A DNA stretch of 32,827 bases from Dinochytrium kinnereticum (GCA_027604005.1 JADGJT010000258.1:1636-34462), one strand, 5' to 3'; positions 1-10,088 are shown, counted from the first letter of the stretch. Notes: generated by a model from the letters alone, not told the origin. Numbers and translations: made by a program.

Positions 1-2535
1 ACCACCACCCCCTCCAACACCCCCAAACCCCACCCCCTCACCCCCCTCCCCACCTCCACGACCTCCACCACCCCCCCCACGACCTCCGCGTCCCCCCCCC
101 TCCTCCTCCTCCCCCCCCCCAGCCTGGCGTCTCATCCAATCAGCCCCACAGTCCAATAGCGCCGAAAGGCTGTGCACAGCGTCGGCAGCGCCAATGGTGA
201 GCTTGTAGCCATAGTTGCGAAGAAAGCTGGGGAAGAGAAGGTCGGGGAGGTTGAAGGATGGGCCGAGGGCTGGCAGTTTTCGTTTCATGTCCTTTTTGAG
301 GGTGGTGTGCATCTCTGTGTAGAGTTGTTGGCATTCCTTGTGGGGGAAGCTGGGACGGGGAAAGAATTAAGATGGTGGTGGTAGTGAGTGGGGGGAGGAG
401 GTTTTGAAAAAGAAACAGAAGAAAGAAGAAGAAAAAAAAAAAGACAAAACACCTACCCCATCTTAACCAACAAACTCGTAAGCCTCTGCCGCCCCTTCTC
501 CCTCCAAACCCCCAACCTCGTAGCAACATACCCAGAATGATACAAGCTCTCATACAAGCTCCAATGCCTCAACAACATCAACCGAAACTCATCCACGCAT
601 CGAATGTTCCGATCATGCGCGTTCCGAACCCCATGCACACCAACCGCCGCAGACCCTCTGAGCAACCGCGGGGCGTTGGGGCGTTGAGCTCCGAGCAATC
701 GGTTCCTCCTAACTCCGCCTTCCGCCTCGTCGTTGTTAAGGTAGGAATCGTCGTCGTCGTCGTCGTTGAAGATGGGATCGTCATCGATGGGGTCTGTTAC
801 CCCGTCGAGGGCGCCGCGGCCGTCTAGGTCGAAACGGGTTGTCTCGTCTTTGAGAAGTGAGGCCTCGATGCGGTACTTTGTCGCGTCGATTCGTTCGTGG
901 AGGTATTGATCTGTGAGACCAATGATGGAGAGCCTTTTCACACCAACAAGAAAAAACAAAGAAACCAACAATCAAAAAAAACAAAACAACAATTAAATTA
1001 ACTTGCTTTGGAGACTAGCCTTAACGAATGAAAAATAAAAGAAAGTAAAGAAAGGAAACGAAATAAAGACAAACGAAGAAGAACAAAAAATCCCCTACCA
1101 CAACATCTCCCCATTAACCTTCCCAACCTGGGTGGCAAGCGTATACAAGATAGAAGAAGCCGAAGACCCATAATAAGTTCCCTCCGAATAATACTCCGTG
1201 ACAAGCAACTGATGATCCCTCTTCTTCCTCCGTCTCTGCTTGGCCTTGCGTCGGCGAAGAGACCTGGGTGACATGTCCATGGCGTCGTCCACGTCGTCGG
1301 ATTTACGCTTCTTGGGGTTGGAGGGCTCGCCGTCGGTCTTTAGGGACGTTTTAGGGGGGGGGGAAGTGTTAGTGGGTAGGGGTGATGAGGGGTTTAAAGT
1401 AAAAAAAAGAAAAGGAAATAAGGTCACCTTGTTCTGACTGTTATCCCCGTCTTCTTCGCCGTCAGTTTCTGCATCATCAATGACATTTTCAGGGACTTCA
1501 TCGTCGGGATCATCGCTGTCGGACTCATTGTACTTTTAACAAGGAAGGGAGGGGAACCGTTAATCTCAACGAAAGAAAAGAAAAAGGAAAAGAAGTAGAG
1601 GAAGACCGTAAGCTGGCCCGGACCAAAAGAAAACAAAGAAAACCGATGGGAAATAGGAAAGAAGAAAAGATGGCGGACCTCCAAAGCCTGAAAAGCCTCC
1701 TGAACAGCCTTCATCTCATCAGCCTCTCCATCATCAAACACGATAATCTACAGGTACGCGCACATGCACATAAAACAGCAACAGTAAAAAAAAGGGTCAA
1801 CCCATCGTCATGAGCCAACGCATCTTCTGAAAGATCAAAACACCCCGCAAACCTTGTCACCTCCAAACAGATTGCGAAGGTTGATGGGCCGATGAGAGTC
1901 CACAACATAAACAGACATTTGATCAGTGAGAGGGAAGAAGCTTTCGAGGTCGAGGATGCCTCCACAGTTAAGAAGGATAAGACTCTTCAGCTGAAGGAAG
2001 TGTATCGTGGAAGATCGTATTTTAATCTCAGTTTTGAAGCCATGAAAAGAAAAGCCAGCTGAGAAGCAATGGATCCAGCCCCCCAATAATCAAGCATCTT
2101 CAATCACCTCTGTGTTCTCGACGACGTTTCTGGAGGTTGCATCGTTGAGCTCGTCCAGTCCAGCAACGGGCACAACGAGGTAAGAGATGCAATCCGACTT
2201 GAACAGTTTCTGGTCAAGGAGGAAGGAAGAAGAAGGAAGATGTTAAACACAAGAACTGAGGGTTTAGCATGCATTGAAGGAGGAGGTTGTTGAAAGTAAG
2301 GAGGGTTGAGAAAGAAGGTGGTTGAAAGAAAGGAGAGCGGTTGGAAGAACGGTTGGGATGCGACCAAGAAGAGGAAGCAAGGGTGAGGGCACACCAGCAG
2401 GATCTTGAGGGCGCAGAGGCTGTCGGCATCGGCAGTGACAAAGACCAGCACGGACGTGGCAGTCCCCGAGGCGGCGGCATCGTCCTTGATGCGCACGTAG
2501 GCCTCCTTGAGATGGGTGAGGGGGACGTAGCCCAT
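1..2535 (-). CDS. CDC45: Cdc45 replication initiation factor (CMG helicase subunit), partial at left edge
   Basis: Cdc45 joins Mcm2-7 and GINS to form the CMG replicative helicase in the nucleus. Exons on the minus strand read: 2395-2535, 2108-2209, 1853-1990, 1679-1747, 1428-1532, 1099-1337, 457-933 and 1-349 (open at the edge), all in phase, giving 540 codons so far. The start ATG is 2535-2533, just before the segment matching the family N-terminus (ADADSLCALKIL). Family blocks follow in order: ILLNCGG, YVVDSHRPINLRNLFG, IIVFDDG, GEMLW then IIGLTDQYLHERID, LMLLRHWSLYESLYHSGYVATRLGVW, KMGFPHKECQQLYTEMH and FNLPDLLFPSFLRNYGYKL. An acidic stretch is encoded by exon 5 (Asp/Glu-rich), as in other Cdc45 proteins. 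A second acidic insert with six consecutive Asp lies in exon 7, where the animal protein is shorter. After LDCGADWMRRQ the frame enters a Gly/Glu/Arg run to the edge, so the last part of the protein is missing from this window. The assignment is firm; splice sites are inferred. Confidence 0.93.
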
Positions 2536-2921
2536 TGGGAAAACTCTCTGGTGGTTGTGTCCGAACAGTCCTGGACATTTCAACTGCAGCAAGGTATCTA
2601 TGCAGGTGCAAACGCAGTTGTTATTACTGAGGTACATACCAATGATTGTTTCTCTGTTGTTTGTGTCACTGTTGTGAAGAAGCATCAACAACCATGGTAG
2701 AAACGTCGGTAGAAAACAAAGTGCATGTTACTATTATCTACTTTAAGTAGTTTACTCAATAAGAAATAAAGCATTTATACTATTAGTACATTAATAATTA
2801 GAATAATTTAATTAACACTGACAATTGATTTCAATTGCCTATTATTATTTTTATTGTTATTTATTATTATTATTACATTCGTTTCATTATTATTATTCTT
2901 CCTCGTCCACCAACCCATGCC
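2536..2921. promoter_or_regulatory. Divergent intergenic region between CDC45 and the S10 carboxypeptidase-like gene
   Basis: This 386-base spacer separates two divergent starts, so it must hold both promoters. The part from about 2720 to 2900 is clearly AT-rich, with many TTATTATT and TAATTA words, unlike the flanking exons. No single convincing TATA box or named factor site stands out. An open frame on plus (from 2835) runs through it in phase with the carboxypeptidase start, but it encodes only Ile/Tyr/Phe-rich sequence from the AT-rich DNA. Confidence 0.5.
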
Positions 2922-5900
2922 ATGCTGCTCCCCTCACCACACTCACGGCACTCACCCGCACGACACGCCCTCACAGCCCTGCTGCGCCTCACCCTCCTCA
3001 CCCTCCTGCGCCTCACCCTCCTCACCCTCCTTACCACAACCACCCCCTCTGCGACGGCCGATCCCATCGAGGGCGACGAGCTGTGGGACATTCCGCCTCT
3101 GCTGGATGGTGACTTTCCCCTCCGTCCTCCTGCCCTTCTTCTCCCCACCCTTCTCACCTTCACTCTCCCTTGTTTTCATCGCCTTCTTTCCCCACATTAA
3201 CGTTCCCACGCCCTTCCCTTTTTTTTATCGCTCACTTTCCCACACTTGGCCACCTCACCGCCTCCCCTCAACCCATCCCATAACCCCCTCCCAGCCGCTC
3301 AGTACAGAGTCACCGGCCTGGAGAACCAGACCACAACATTTTCTGGGACCGAGAATGGCCAGTTTGCTGGATTGATCCCTGTGGTAAACCAATTCGCACC
3401 AGCAATCTAATGCCCCGTCTAACCCACAACCATCTTCTTCACTTCATTCACACCGCTTAAACCAAACGATCAAAAAGACCTCCGTCAGCGGTGGGTTCTT
3501 CTGGTACGTCCTCACACCCATCTCTCTCCCTTTATCGCTACCTGCTTCTTTGTTGATCCATGCTTGTTCTCGAACCTCATCTTCCCTTTTGTTTAACAGG
3601 TACTTTCGCTCTCAAAAGAAAGAGTCCCATGACCTTATTATCCATCTCGCCGGTGGTCCAGGATGGTACCAATACATCCTCCCATTTTCATCCCATCAGC
3701 CTGCTTCCACACAAAAAAACAAATTTCAAAACTAACAGCAAACCTCCACTTCCAGCTCATCTCTCCTCGGCTCCTTTTTTGAAAATGGCCCCTCCATCAT
3801 GCTCAACTCTGGCGCCATCAGACCAAACGCCTACTCGTGGCACCGACTCGCCAATGTTCTCTATGTGGAGCAACCTTTTGGAACTGGCTTCAGTTATGAT
3901 AAGGGGGTTGGGCATTGGAATTTGACACATGTGAGTTTTTATTGGGGGGGGTTCATGATCGTGGAGGGGGTTGTGCGATATGGTTTCGTGCCTTTTTTTG
4001 TTGGTTGGTTGGTTGGTTGATTGGATTGGTGAAGATGGTAATTTCTTCTTTTCTTTCTGTTATCATTTACTTTTAGATCACCGATGACTTTCGACTCTTT
4101 CTCCAAAACTTTTACACCGTGTTTCCAGAGACGAGAACCTACCGTGTTTTCTTGTCAGGGCAAGGCTACGTAAGCCCAGATTCTCCTTCTTTGTTTAAAC
4201 ACTTTTCTCTACTCGTGTGTCTAACCCCCCTCTTTTTCTTCTCTCATCCAAAACAAACCAATCCACACAAAAAAATATTAAAATATGTGATAGGCGGCAG
4301 TATACATGTAAGACATCTCACACTACCTTGCACATTAGCCATTCCAAAAAAAGACAAAAAAAAAGATGATTTCCTTCTACTTACCAGCCTTTTTTATTTA
4401 TCTAATTTTTTTATTGGCATAAAGTTCCAACCTGGCCCTTGACTTTATCCAAAAACCTTTAGACGATGGTGGAATGGTAAATCTCCAAGGAATAGGGTTA
4501 GGCAACCCCTACATTGACCGAATCGAGCAAGGCCGTAAGTATTTCGATCTCTTCCATCCCCCCCCCCCCCCCCCCAAAAAAAAAAAAACAAAAAAACAAA
4601 ACAAGCTAACCCTTACACCCCAAAACAATAAAAGTCGTCCGCAACGACGCCCTCTACCTCTCCCGCACAACCCTCTTCAAATCGAACATCACCGCCCTCC
4701 ACCTCTCAAACGCCCTCTCAGAGCGCTGCCACTACGCGACCCTCCAAAACTTCACCGCCTACCCATACGGGTGTGATCTGTTTCGATTTGCAGAGGAGTT
4801 TGCGGCAAGGACTTGGCCTATGGGGCGGAGGGTTGGGGCTATGGGTGGGGAGGGGGGAGTCGGGACGGGGGATGAAGGGTGTTTGAGCATATATAATCTG
4901 GAGATGGGGTGTAAGGATACGATGCCGAAGCAGATGAATCTGTTGAAGTTTTTGAATGTGGGTTTAAATTTACTGGTTTTTTTTTTTTTGATATTGTTTT
5001 TTTTTCCGTTTTGGTTTTTTTTTTTTTGTTATCATTGGGGAAGTTCTTCCTTCTTCTCTTTTCTCTTTTGTTTTGATCCCAGTTTTTTTGGTTGTTACTT
5101 TGGTTTTTCGCTCCTGTTCCGTTTTTTACCAAAAAAACAAAAACAAAAAAAAAACAACAACAACATTTAACCTCATCTCCTCCCCTCTCAACCGCTCAGA
5201 GCCCCCAAACCCGCCTAGCCCTCCACATAGACCCCTACACCCCCCGCATCAAAAGCTGGGATGTCTGCAGCGACAAGGTTCGCAACGACGTGATGGTGGT
5301 GGAGAAGGAGGAGTACATGGGTCCCATCAAGGTGAGTTTCCAAGAAATGATTTTGAAATGAAAAATTGGCCAACCCACTTTAATCTGCTTAGATTTTACC
5401 AGCCATACTCGCGAAAGGCATCCCGGTGATAATGTTCAATGGCGAGCGGGACTTTTTGCATCATTACGTTGGGTTAGAGAGGGCTTTGGATCGGATGGTG
5501 TATGTATTTTGTTTGTTCTTTTTGTTTGTTTTTTTGACACTTTACCCCCTTTTGTTCTGGACACGGTTTTGTTACTATTATCATTATCGTTTTATACGTT
5601 TGTTCTTTCCCGTTTCAGTTGTGAAAAAATGAGAAAAGAAACTAACACCCCCTCCTCCCCGCCTTCCACACCCCTCCAACCCCCCCAACCCACTCCAAAA
5701 AAAAAACGTAGCTGGAACGGCGCCCGCGGGCTCCTCAGCTCCCCCAAAACAACACCTTTAACCCCCTGGCTCCAAAACACGACTCTCCTAGGCCACATCG
5801 CCTCATCACGGGGCCTGACCTACATCCGGATCGCACGAGCCGGTCATCTGGTCGGGATGGACCAGCCCGCGTCTCTGTTTGCCGTTGCCGCTGCTCTTGT

Positions 5901-6042
5901 TGAAGGGAAATCTGGGTACACTGTTGATGTGAAGGTAGACCGCGGGTGGGCTGCTAGGAATGCGGGAAGACTTGAGAAGGGGAGGTTGAGGGGTGCTTTG
6001 GGGGATGAGGAGGAGGGGGAGGGTGGGGTTGTGGGGGTTTGA
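2922..6042 (+). CDS. S10 serine carboxypeptidase-like protein lacking the catalytic serine (probable pseudoenzyme)
   Basis: Twelve exons: 2922-3108, 3295-3383, 3478-3503, 3600-3665, 3756-3930, 4077-4169, 4294-4307, 4425-4534, 4635-4957, 5200-5331, 5393-5499 and 5712-6042. They sum to 1653 nt (550 residues). The Leu-rich start (about residues 15-45) looks like a secretory signal, so the product should enter the ER/vacuole/secretory route. Carboxypeptidase Y/Kex1 family blocks are present: SGGFFWYF; LAGGPGCSSLLGSFFENGP (oxyanion loop, about 117-135); VLYVEQPFGTGFSY; GIGLGNPYID; GIPVIMFNGERDF (catalytic Asp about 425); and RIARAGHLVGMDQP (catalytic His about 486). The nucleophile motif, normally G-E-S-Y-[AG]-G, reads G-Q-G-Y-A-A at residues 209-214, so Ser is Gly at 211. 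Several N-glycosylation sequons (NQT, NIT, NFT, NTT) fit a lumenal protein. There is no C-terminal membrane helix, unlike Kex1. The start ATG at 2922 is chosen because it directly precedes the hydrophobic leader. A binding or chaperone-like role is possible; no activity is claimed. Confidence 0.88.
2982..3029 (+). repeat. Perfect 24-bp tandem duplication inside the signal-peptide coding region
   Basis: Two identical 24-base units (2982-3005 and 3006-3029) lie head to tail and each encodes LRLTLLTL. The duplication is in frame and lengthens the hydrophobic core of the predicted leader of the carboxypeptidase-like protein. Confidence 0.95.
4294..4307 (+). other. 14-nt micro-exon completing the degenerate nucleophile motif
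   Basis: This exon is bounded by TAG on the left and GTAAGA on the right and supplies Ala-Ala-Val-Tyr plus two bases of Ile. It joins exon 6 (ending Gly-Gln-Gly-Tyr) to exon 8 (SNLALDFI...) in phase, as expected for the GESYAGxYIP region of S10 peptidases. Without it the frame is lost. Confidence 0.75.
4558..4587 (+). repeat. Intronic homopolymer pair: poly-C followed by poly-A
   Basis: Within intron 8 of the carboxypeptidase-like gene, about 17 C are followed at once by about 12 A. Such tracts are prone to length error and to real slippage; they lie outside the exons. The exact length should not be trusted. Confidence 0.85.
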
Positions 6043-7022
6043 GGGGGGTACTGCCCTCTGGTATCCCATCTGTGCTCAGTCATGATCCCCTCCTAGACGT
6101 TATCTTGAGGCGTGACCTACATCTGGATTGCATGAGTTGGCCATCTACTGGGGATGGACCAGCCGCGTCTCTACAAGGTTGAAGTGAAGGTTTGATAGCG
6201 GGACGAAATCTTGGTCTCTGTTTGCCGTTTGCCTCTGTTTTGGCAAGGTTGGAAGCTAAGGTAAAAGGTTGAGGCAGGTTGGGGTAGGCTGGGGAGAAAT
6301 GCCAGGGAGGTATTGGCGAAGGCGGGGATGGGACTCTGTTTGTAAATATTTGTTTGTGCATAGGGTGGGCGGGTTGTTTGGTTTATCCTGTAACTATTTT
6401 TTATGTTTATGTGGTGGAGGGGTCGCGTTCAGGCTGGCTGTTTGTTTCGAGAACGTTCAGCTCCTCACTTTCTCCTCAGCTCCTTTTACTTGGGCTCCTT
6501 GGCGTCAAGGGCATCTCAACCAGACAAAACCGCAACCTTCATCGTCCCCCTTCTGCCACCTGTGAGGCACACCTGCTGAATAGTGTAAAGAAACACCAAA
6601 AAGACCAAATTTAAAAATTTTTGAGCTTCCATTTTTTTTCTTTCGGTGTGCCTGGACGTTCCTTGAAACCCGCGCAGCGAGCTGGCCGACGTGTGGTTTG
6701 CACTCAACTTTCAGGAGGCTGTCCGCTCTATTTCGTGAATGTGAGTAGAGGAGGGAAGGGGAAGGGCGAACGGGCGGAAGGCTGCGCTGGCGTTTCTTTT
6801 GGTTTTGTTATTGGGTCACGACCCGCATGACCGCAGAAGGCGAGAAGGAAATATAAACTAAAAAAAAAAAAAAAAAAGGAATGAGCTCGTCGAGTACCTG
6901 GTTGGAATATTAGAAGCTAACGTCCGCCTTTCTCTCGTCTCTCAAATGGTCTGCAGAAGAACTTCCCTCCCCAACCCCGAGCTTGCAGAAGGAGAAGGAA
7001 GAGAGAGATAAGAAGAAAAAAA
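6043..7022. other. Intergenic region with a decayed exon copy and the upstream region of the Clr2-like gene
   Basis: About 980 bases. The first part (about 6088-6240) is a broken copy of the preceding gene's last exon, listed separately. From about 6250 to 6600 I see G-rich then T/C-rich sequence with no gene I can support. A run of about 18 A (about 6860-6877) lies some 145 bases before the next start codon. No clear core promoter motif could be picked. Confidence 0.5.
6088..6240 (+). pseudogene. Decayed duplicate of the last exon of the S10 carboxypeptidase-like gene
   Basis: Bases from about 6088 match the region around 5785-5880 of exon 12. Shared words include TGACCTACATC.GGAT.GCA, GGGATGGACCAGC and CGCGTCTCT. 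This is the stretch coding the catalytic-His block (YIRIARAGHLVGMDQPASL). In the copy the arginine codon CGA at the matching place is TGA, one base is lost in the run coding GlnPro, and later pieces (GTCTCTGTTTGCCGTT, TGAAGTGAAGG) are rearranged in order. It therefore cannot encode the block. It is most simply a remnant of a local duplication, lying about 50 bases after the intact gene's stop. Confidence 0.75.
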
Positions 7023-10000
7023 ATGTCTCACCCTCAACCACCCTACCAAAAACCCCCCATCGCGCCTCCCCTCCTCCACCACCCCGTCGAAAGCCATGCA
7101 ACAACCACCCGAAAACGTCTCAACGCCGAACGCACCATCGCAACCGTCTCCCCAGCAGCAGCAACTCCCGACGCAACCAGCTGGTTCACCCCTTACTTCT
7201 CCAGCAAGCGACGCAAAATGAATGGCGAGTTGTCGGGAGGTGTTGGGATGGTCTCCATCGCACGGGATGGGGGTGGGTCCGTCGGGGCTGGGGTTGATGG
7301 ACGGGCGTTGAATATTGCGTTCAATGTTCATCACAGACATGGTGATGGTGGTGGTGGTGGTGTTGGTGGTGTTGGGGGGTTGATGGTCCCTGGGACGGGT
7401 GGCGTGCGTCAGGAGATGGGGGGAGTGGTTGCGGATTTACTGAACTCACCGGACCCGCAAGGAGATTCTGGAGCGTCGTCCCTGGATGATTGGGAGTTTT
7501 GGCAGAAACTGGATGCTCAAAATGCCGCGTCCATCTCGTCGTCTCCTCCCACCACCACCACTGGAACGCCAATGGTGCCTCATCATGATGTGAAAGGGAA
7601 GACTGTTGTTGGGAGGATGGCGGTAGAGGAGGTGGTGGTGACACCGGCCAGGAGACAGTCGTTGATGCATCCCGAGAACGTCGTGACGCCCACCACCACA
7701 ACGGGTATGGAAGTGGCTGGAACGCTCCCTCATACCATCCTATCGAACCCTTCCTCAGGAATGAATTCACCGGACGCCTCTACCGTTGACGAGGAGGCGG
7801 AAGACCAGGAGGTTGAACGGCTCATCGAGCCCAAACAAGAGATGGTTCCAATGTTGTCACCTTTTCCATCACGGTTGGGGGTATCATTGAACCCGTCAGT
7901 TCCGAACGAAGACGATGAAGTCGTGCTTGGAAACGCTGTCGGAGAGGTACCCTGGCAAGCCATCTGGGCTGCCGTCCCAACCACCCCCACATCAGGCCCA
8001 TCCTCCATCGCCGAGTCTCCCACCGATTCCATGCCCTCCGAAAAAATCCCCCCAGCCATTCTACCTCCCAACGTCACCGTCGAATCATCCACCGAAAAAG
8101 GTTCAACATCAGGTCCCATTCCCGTTGGAGTGCGAAGAGGTCGACCCCCTAAAGATGTCATCAAAAAACCCGACGCAAAACCAACAGAAAGGCCAGCATG
8201 GAAACGCCCAGTGGGGAGACCACCCAAAACGCTCGAACAACGCGCTGCAGAGGCCGCCGCTCGTGCTGCCGCTGCCGCCTCAACCGCTGCCGTTAAGCCT
8301 GGTTTGAAGAAGGTGGGTGCGGAAGGGACGCCGGACCCCGTTGCATCGATCATTCGAGACCCTGATGCAGAGTACCGCGCCATAGCGAATTTCTACGCGA
8401 CGACTGGGAATGTCTTGTTGTTGTCTGGGATGCCGCATCCTTGGAAATGGTCGCCAGGTTTAAGAACAGGGGAGCTGGCTTGGGCGGAGATTAGTCTTTA
8501 CGTTGACAGTGATAAATCGTTCCTGTGGCCTGTGAGGGTTGTGGATCGGTTCGTGTCAAGAGGTGACGCGCCGGATCCAAAGATGGAGGTGATGCGATTC
8601 GTTTCGGAGAATGGGGCATCGAGGTTCATGGCGGCCGCATCTTCTTCAGCGTTGTCGATTCCTTCTTCACTTTCCGATGGAGTGTCGATTGGGAGTGAGA
8701 GGTTTGATTTGCTCAACACTGTGGCTCTGTCCGTCTCGGCTAAAGCCAAGAAGGGGGTTGGGGCAGTGGCGGCGGAGGGGAATGGGGAAAGTGAGATGCT
8801 GGCTGAGGGGATGTCTGATGTATCGCCTCCCAACGCAACGGAAAAGAATGGGTCGGAGCCACAAGCTCCGACGCCTCCCTTGGTTGACAAGACCGTGCCG
8901 AAGAAACCTGCTGGCAGGCCAAAGTCGAGTTATAGGAATTTGATGGGTTCCCAAGCCTTTCTCCGGGATCCAGCATATGGGCCTGACGCCAAAGTGAGCA
9001 TAAGCTACGTTGTCGCGCCCCTTCCTCTCAAGAATGCCTCGTCCTACGCTTACTCGTTGAGTGATGCGAGAGCAGCACCGGGGTCTACGGCCGGGGGTGG
9101 AATCTTTCTGCCGAGCCTAGGGTCATGCTTTTACAAAAGTTCAGCGGATGTGTTGCCATTTTATTTCATCAACCCAGAGTGCCGTGAGGATCCTGGATGG
9201 AACTGCGCAGTCCTTCAAGCTATTGATGTTTGCTCCTCATGGGCTTCTCCGGACCGAATTCGGGATGTCGCGTCTGATGTGGATGCGGTTTGGAAGGACG
9301 TGCTGGAGGGGGTTAGAGGAGAGGATGTTGGGTTGACCCCACTCTCTGCTGGGGATTCCGGGAAGAAGATTCGTGAGACTATATCAGCTGTAATGAAAGT
9401 GGAAGAGCCTGTTCTGGAGTTTGATGAGAGGTTTTTGCATGTTTTCAGACTTGGCGCTGAGAGGATTGAGGTTGGGGATCTGGTCAGACTCACGACCAAA
9501 CCGGTGTCACTTCTTTTGAAAGCTCAGAAGGCTCTCATTCTATCACCAGCCCAACCAGATGACGATCAGCCTTACTTTTTCAGTATCCCTCAAACGGATG
9601 GTCACGAATACATGGAGATCACCCACCTCATCCTCAAACGGCCCCGAGTTCCCCCTATCACCCCCTACCGCACCGGCAAAGAACCGCCAGGCTCCCTCCC
9701 CCTGAACCTCCGACCAACCGTCCGCGCCCGCGGAAGGATCTACTACCGTCTTCAACCGACCCCGGCAACGCGTGACCAATCCCTGTGGGCGCCCTCCAAC
9801 GAGATTCGAACTGTCAATGCGGTGAATTGGGAAATCTGCTGCCGGGTTCACGCGCAGTTCCCGTCGGCTTTGGTGGCGATCAGCACGGCGGTGCCGTCTG
9901 ATACTAGGAATTTGGCGACGGCCGTTGGAGGCATTGCTGGGAGGGTTAAGCAGATGCAGGAGGCGGAGTGGGAGAGGGATCGGGGGCTTATAGGGGCATT

Positions 10001-10088
10001 GGGGGCGACTGGTGGGAAGGGGAAGGAGTGGGTTGCAAGGCTGGTTGGGTTGGAGGGGGGTGGGAGGAAGGGCGGGTTGGTTTGTTAA
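7023..10088 (+). CDS. AT-hook protein with Clr2-like (transcriptional silencing) regions
   Basis: A single exon of 1021 residues; the ATG at 7023 follows an A-rich leader. The N-terminal 360 residues are low-complexity and Pro/Ser/Thr/Gly-rich. Three AT-hook cores (GRPPK, GRPPK, GRPK) lie at about 373, 396 and 629, which suggests minor-groove DNA binding in the nucleus. A block at about 463-512 (LLSGMPHPWKWSPG...GELAWAEI...FLWPVRVVDRF) resembles the 'ELVWA...WP..V' part of fungal Clr2 proteins. Near 805-870, FRLGAERIEVGDLVRLTT and YMEITHLIL resemble the C-terminal Clr2 signature (GAE-I-VGD-VRL). In fission yeast Clr2 belongs to the SHREC remodeller/deacetylase complex that silences heterochromatin. 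Domain assignment is from remembered family patterns, so moderate. An alternative is another BAH-like chromatin reader. The lack of introns is odd beside intron-rich neighbours. Confidence 0.55.
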   Translation: MSHPQPPYQKPPIAPPLLHHPVESHATTTRKRLNAERTIATVSPAAATPDATSWFTPYFSSKRRKMNGELSGGVGMVSIARDGGGSVGAGVDGRALNIAFNVHHRHGDGGGGGVGGVGGLMVPGTGGVRQEMGGVVADLLNSPDPQGDSGASSLDDWEFWQKLDAQNAASISSSPPTTTTGTPMVPHHDVKGKTVVGRMAVEEVVVTPARRQSLMHPENVVTPTTTTGMEVAGTLPHTILSNPSSGMNSPDASTVDEEAEDQEVERLIEPKQEMVPMLSPFPSRLGVSLNPSVPNEDDEVVLGNAVGEVPWQAIWAAVPTTPTSGPSSIAESPTDSMPSEKIPPAILPPNVTVESSTEKGSTSGPIPVGVRRGRPPKDVIKKPDAKPTERPAWKRPVGRPPKTLEQRAAEAAARAAAAASTAAVKPGLKKVGAEGTPDPVASIIRDPDAEYRAIANFYATTGNVLLLSGMPHPWKWSPGLRTGELAWAEISLYVDSDKSFLWPVRVVDRFVSRGDAPDPKMEVMRFVSENGASRFMAAASSSALSIPSSLSDGVSIGSERFDLLNTVALSVSAKAKKGVGAVAAEGNGESEMLAEGMSDVSPPNATEKNGSEPQAPTPPLVDKTVPKKPAGRPKSSYRNLMGSQAFLRDPAYGPDAKVSISYVVAPLPLKNASSYAYSLSDARAAPGSTAGGGIFLPSLGSCFYKSSADVLPFYFINPECREDPGWNCAVLQAIDVCSSWASPDRIRDVASDVDAVWKDVLEGVRGEDVGLTPLSAGDSGKKIRETISAVMKVEEPVLEFDERFLHVFRLGAERIEVGDLVRLTTKPVSLLLKAQKALILSPAQPDDDQPYFFSIPQTDGHEYMEITHLILKRPRVPPITPYRTGKEPPGSLPLNLRPTVRARGRIYYRLQPTPATRDQSLWAPSNEIRTVNAVNWEICCRVHAQFPSALVAISTAVPSDTRNLATAVGGIAGRVKQMQEAEWERDRGLIGALGATGGKGKEWVARLVGLEGGGRKGGLVC
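7341..7378 (+). repeat. GGT-type trinucleotide microsatellite in coding sequence
   Basis: Imperfect GGT/GTT units encode a Gly-rich stretch (residues about 107-119) in the disordered N-terminal part of the Clr2-like protein. A candidate for length polymorphism. Confidence 0.8.

Noticed and set aside
140..553. Minus-strand open frame rich in Phe/Leu/Pro
   Set aside because: It runs in another frame across CDC45 exons and an intron with an A/T-rich tract; the Cdc45 motifs lie in a different frame.
7730..8383. Minus-strand 217-residue open frame opposite the Clr2-like gene
   Set aside because: Shadow of a long coding exon; its Ala/Gly/Ser composition mirrors the sense strand and it has no recognisable domain.
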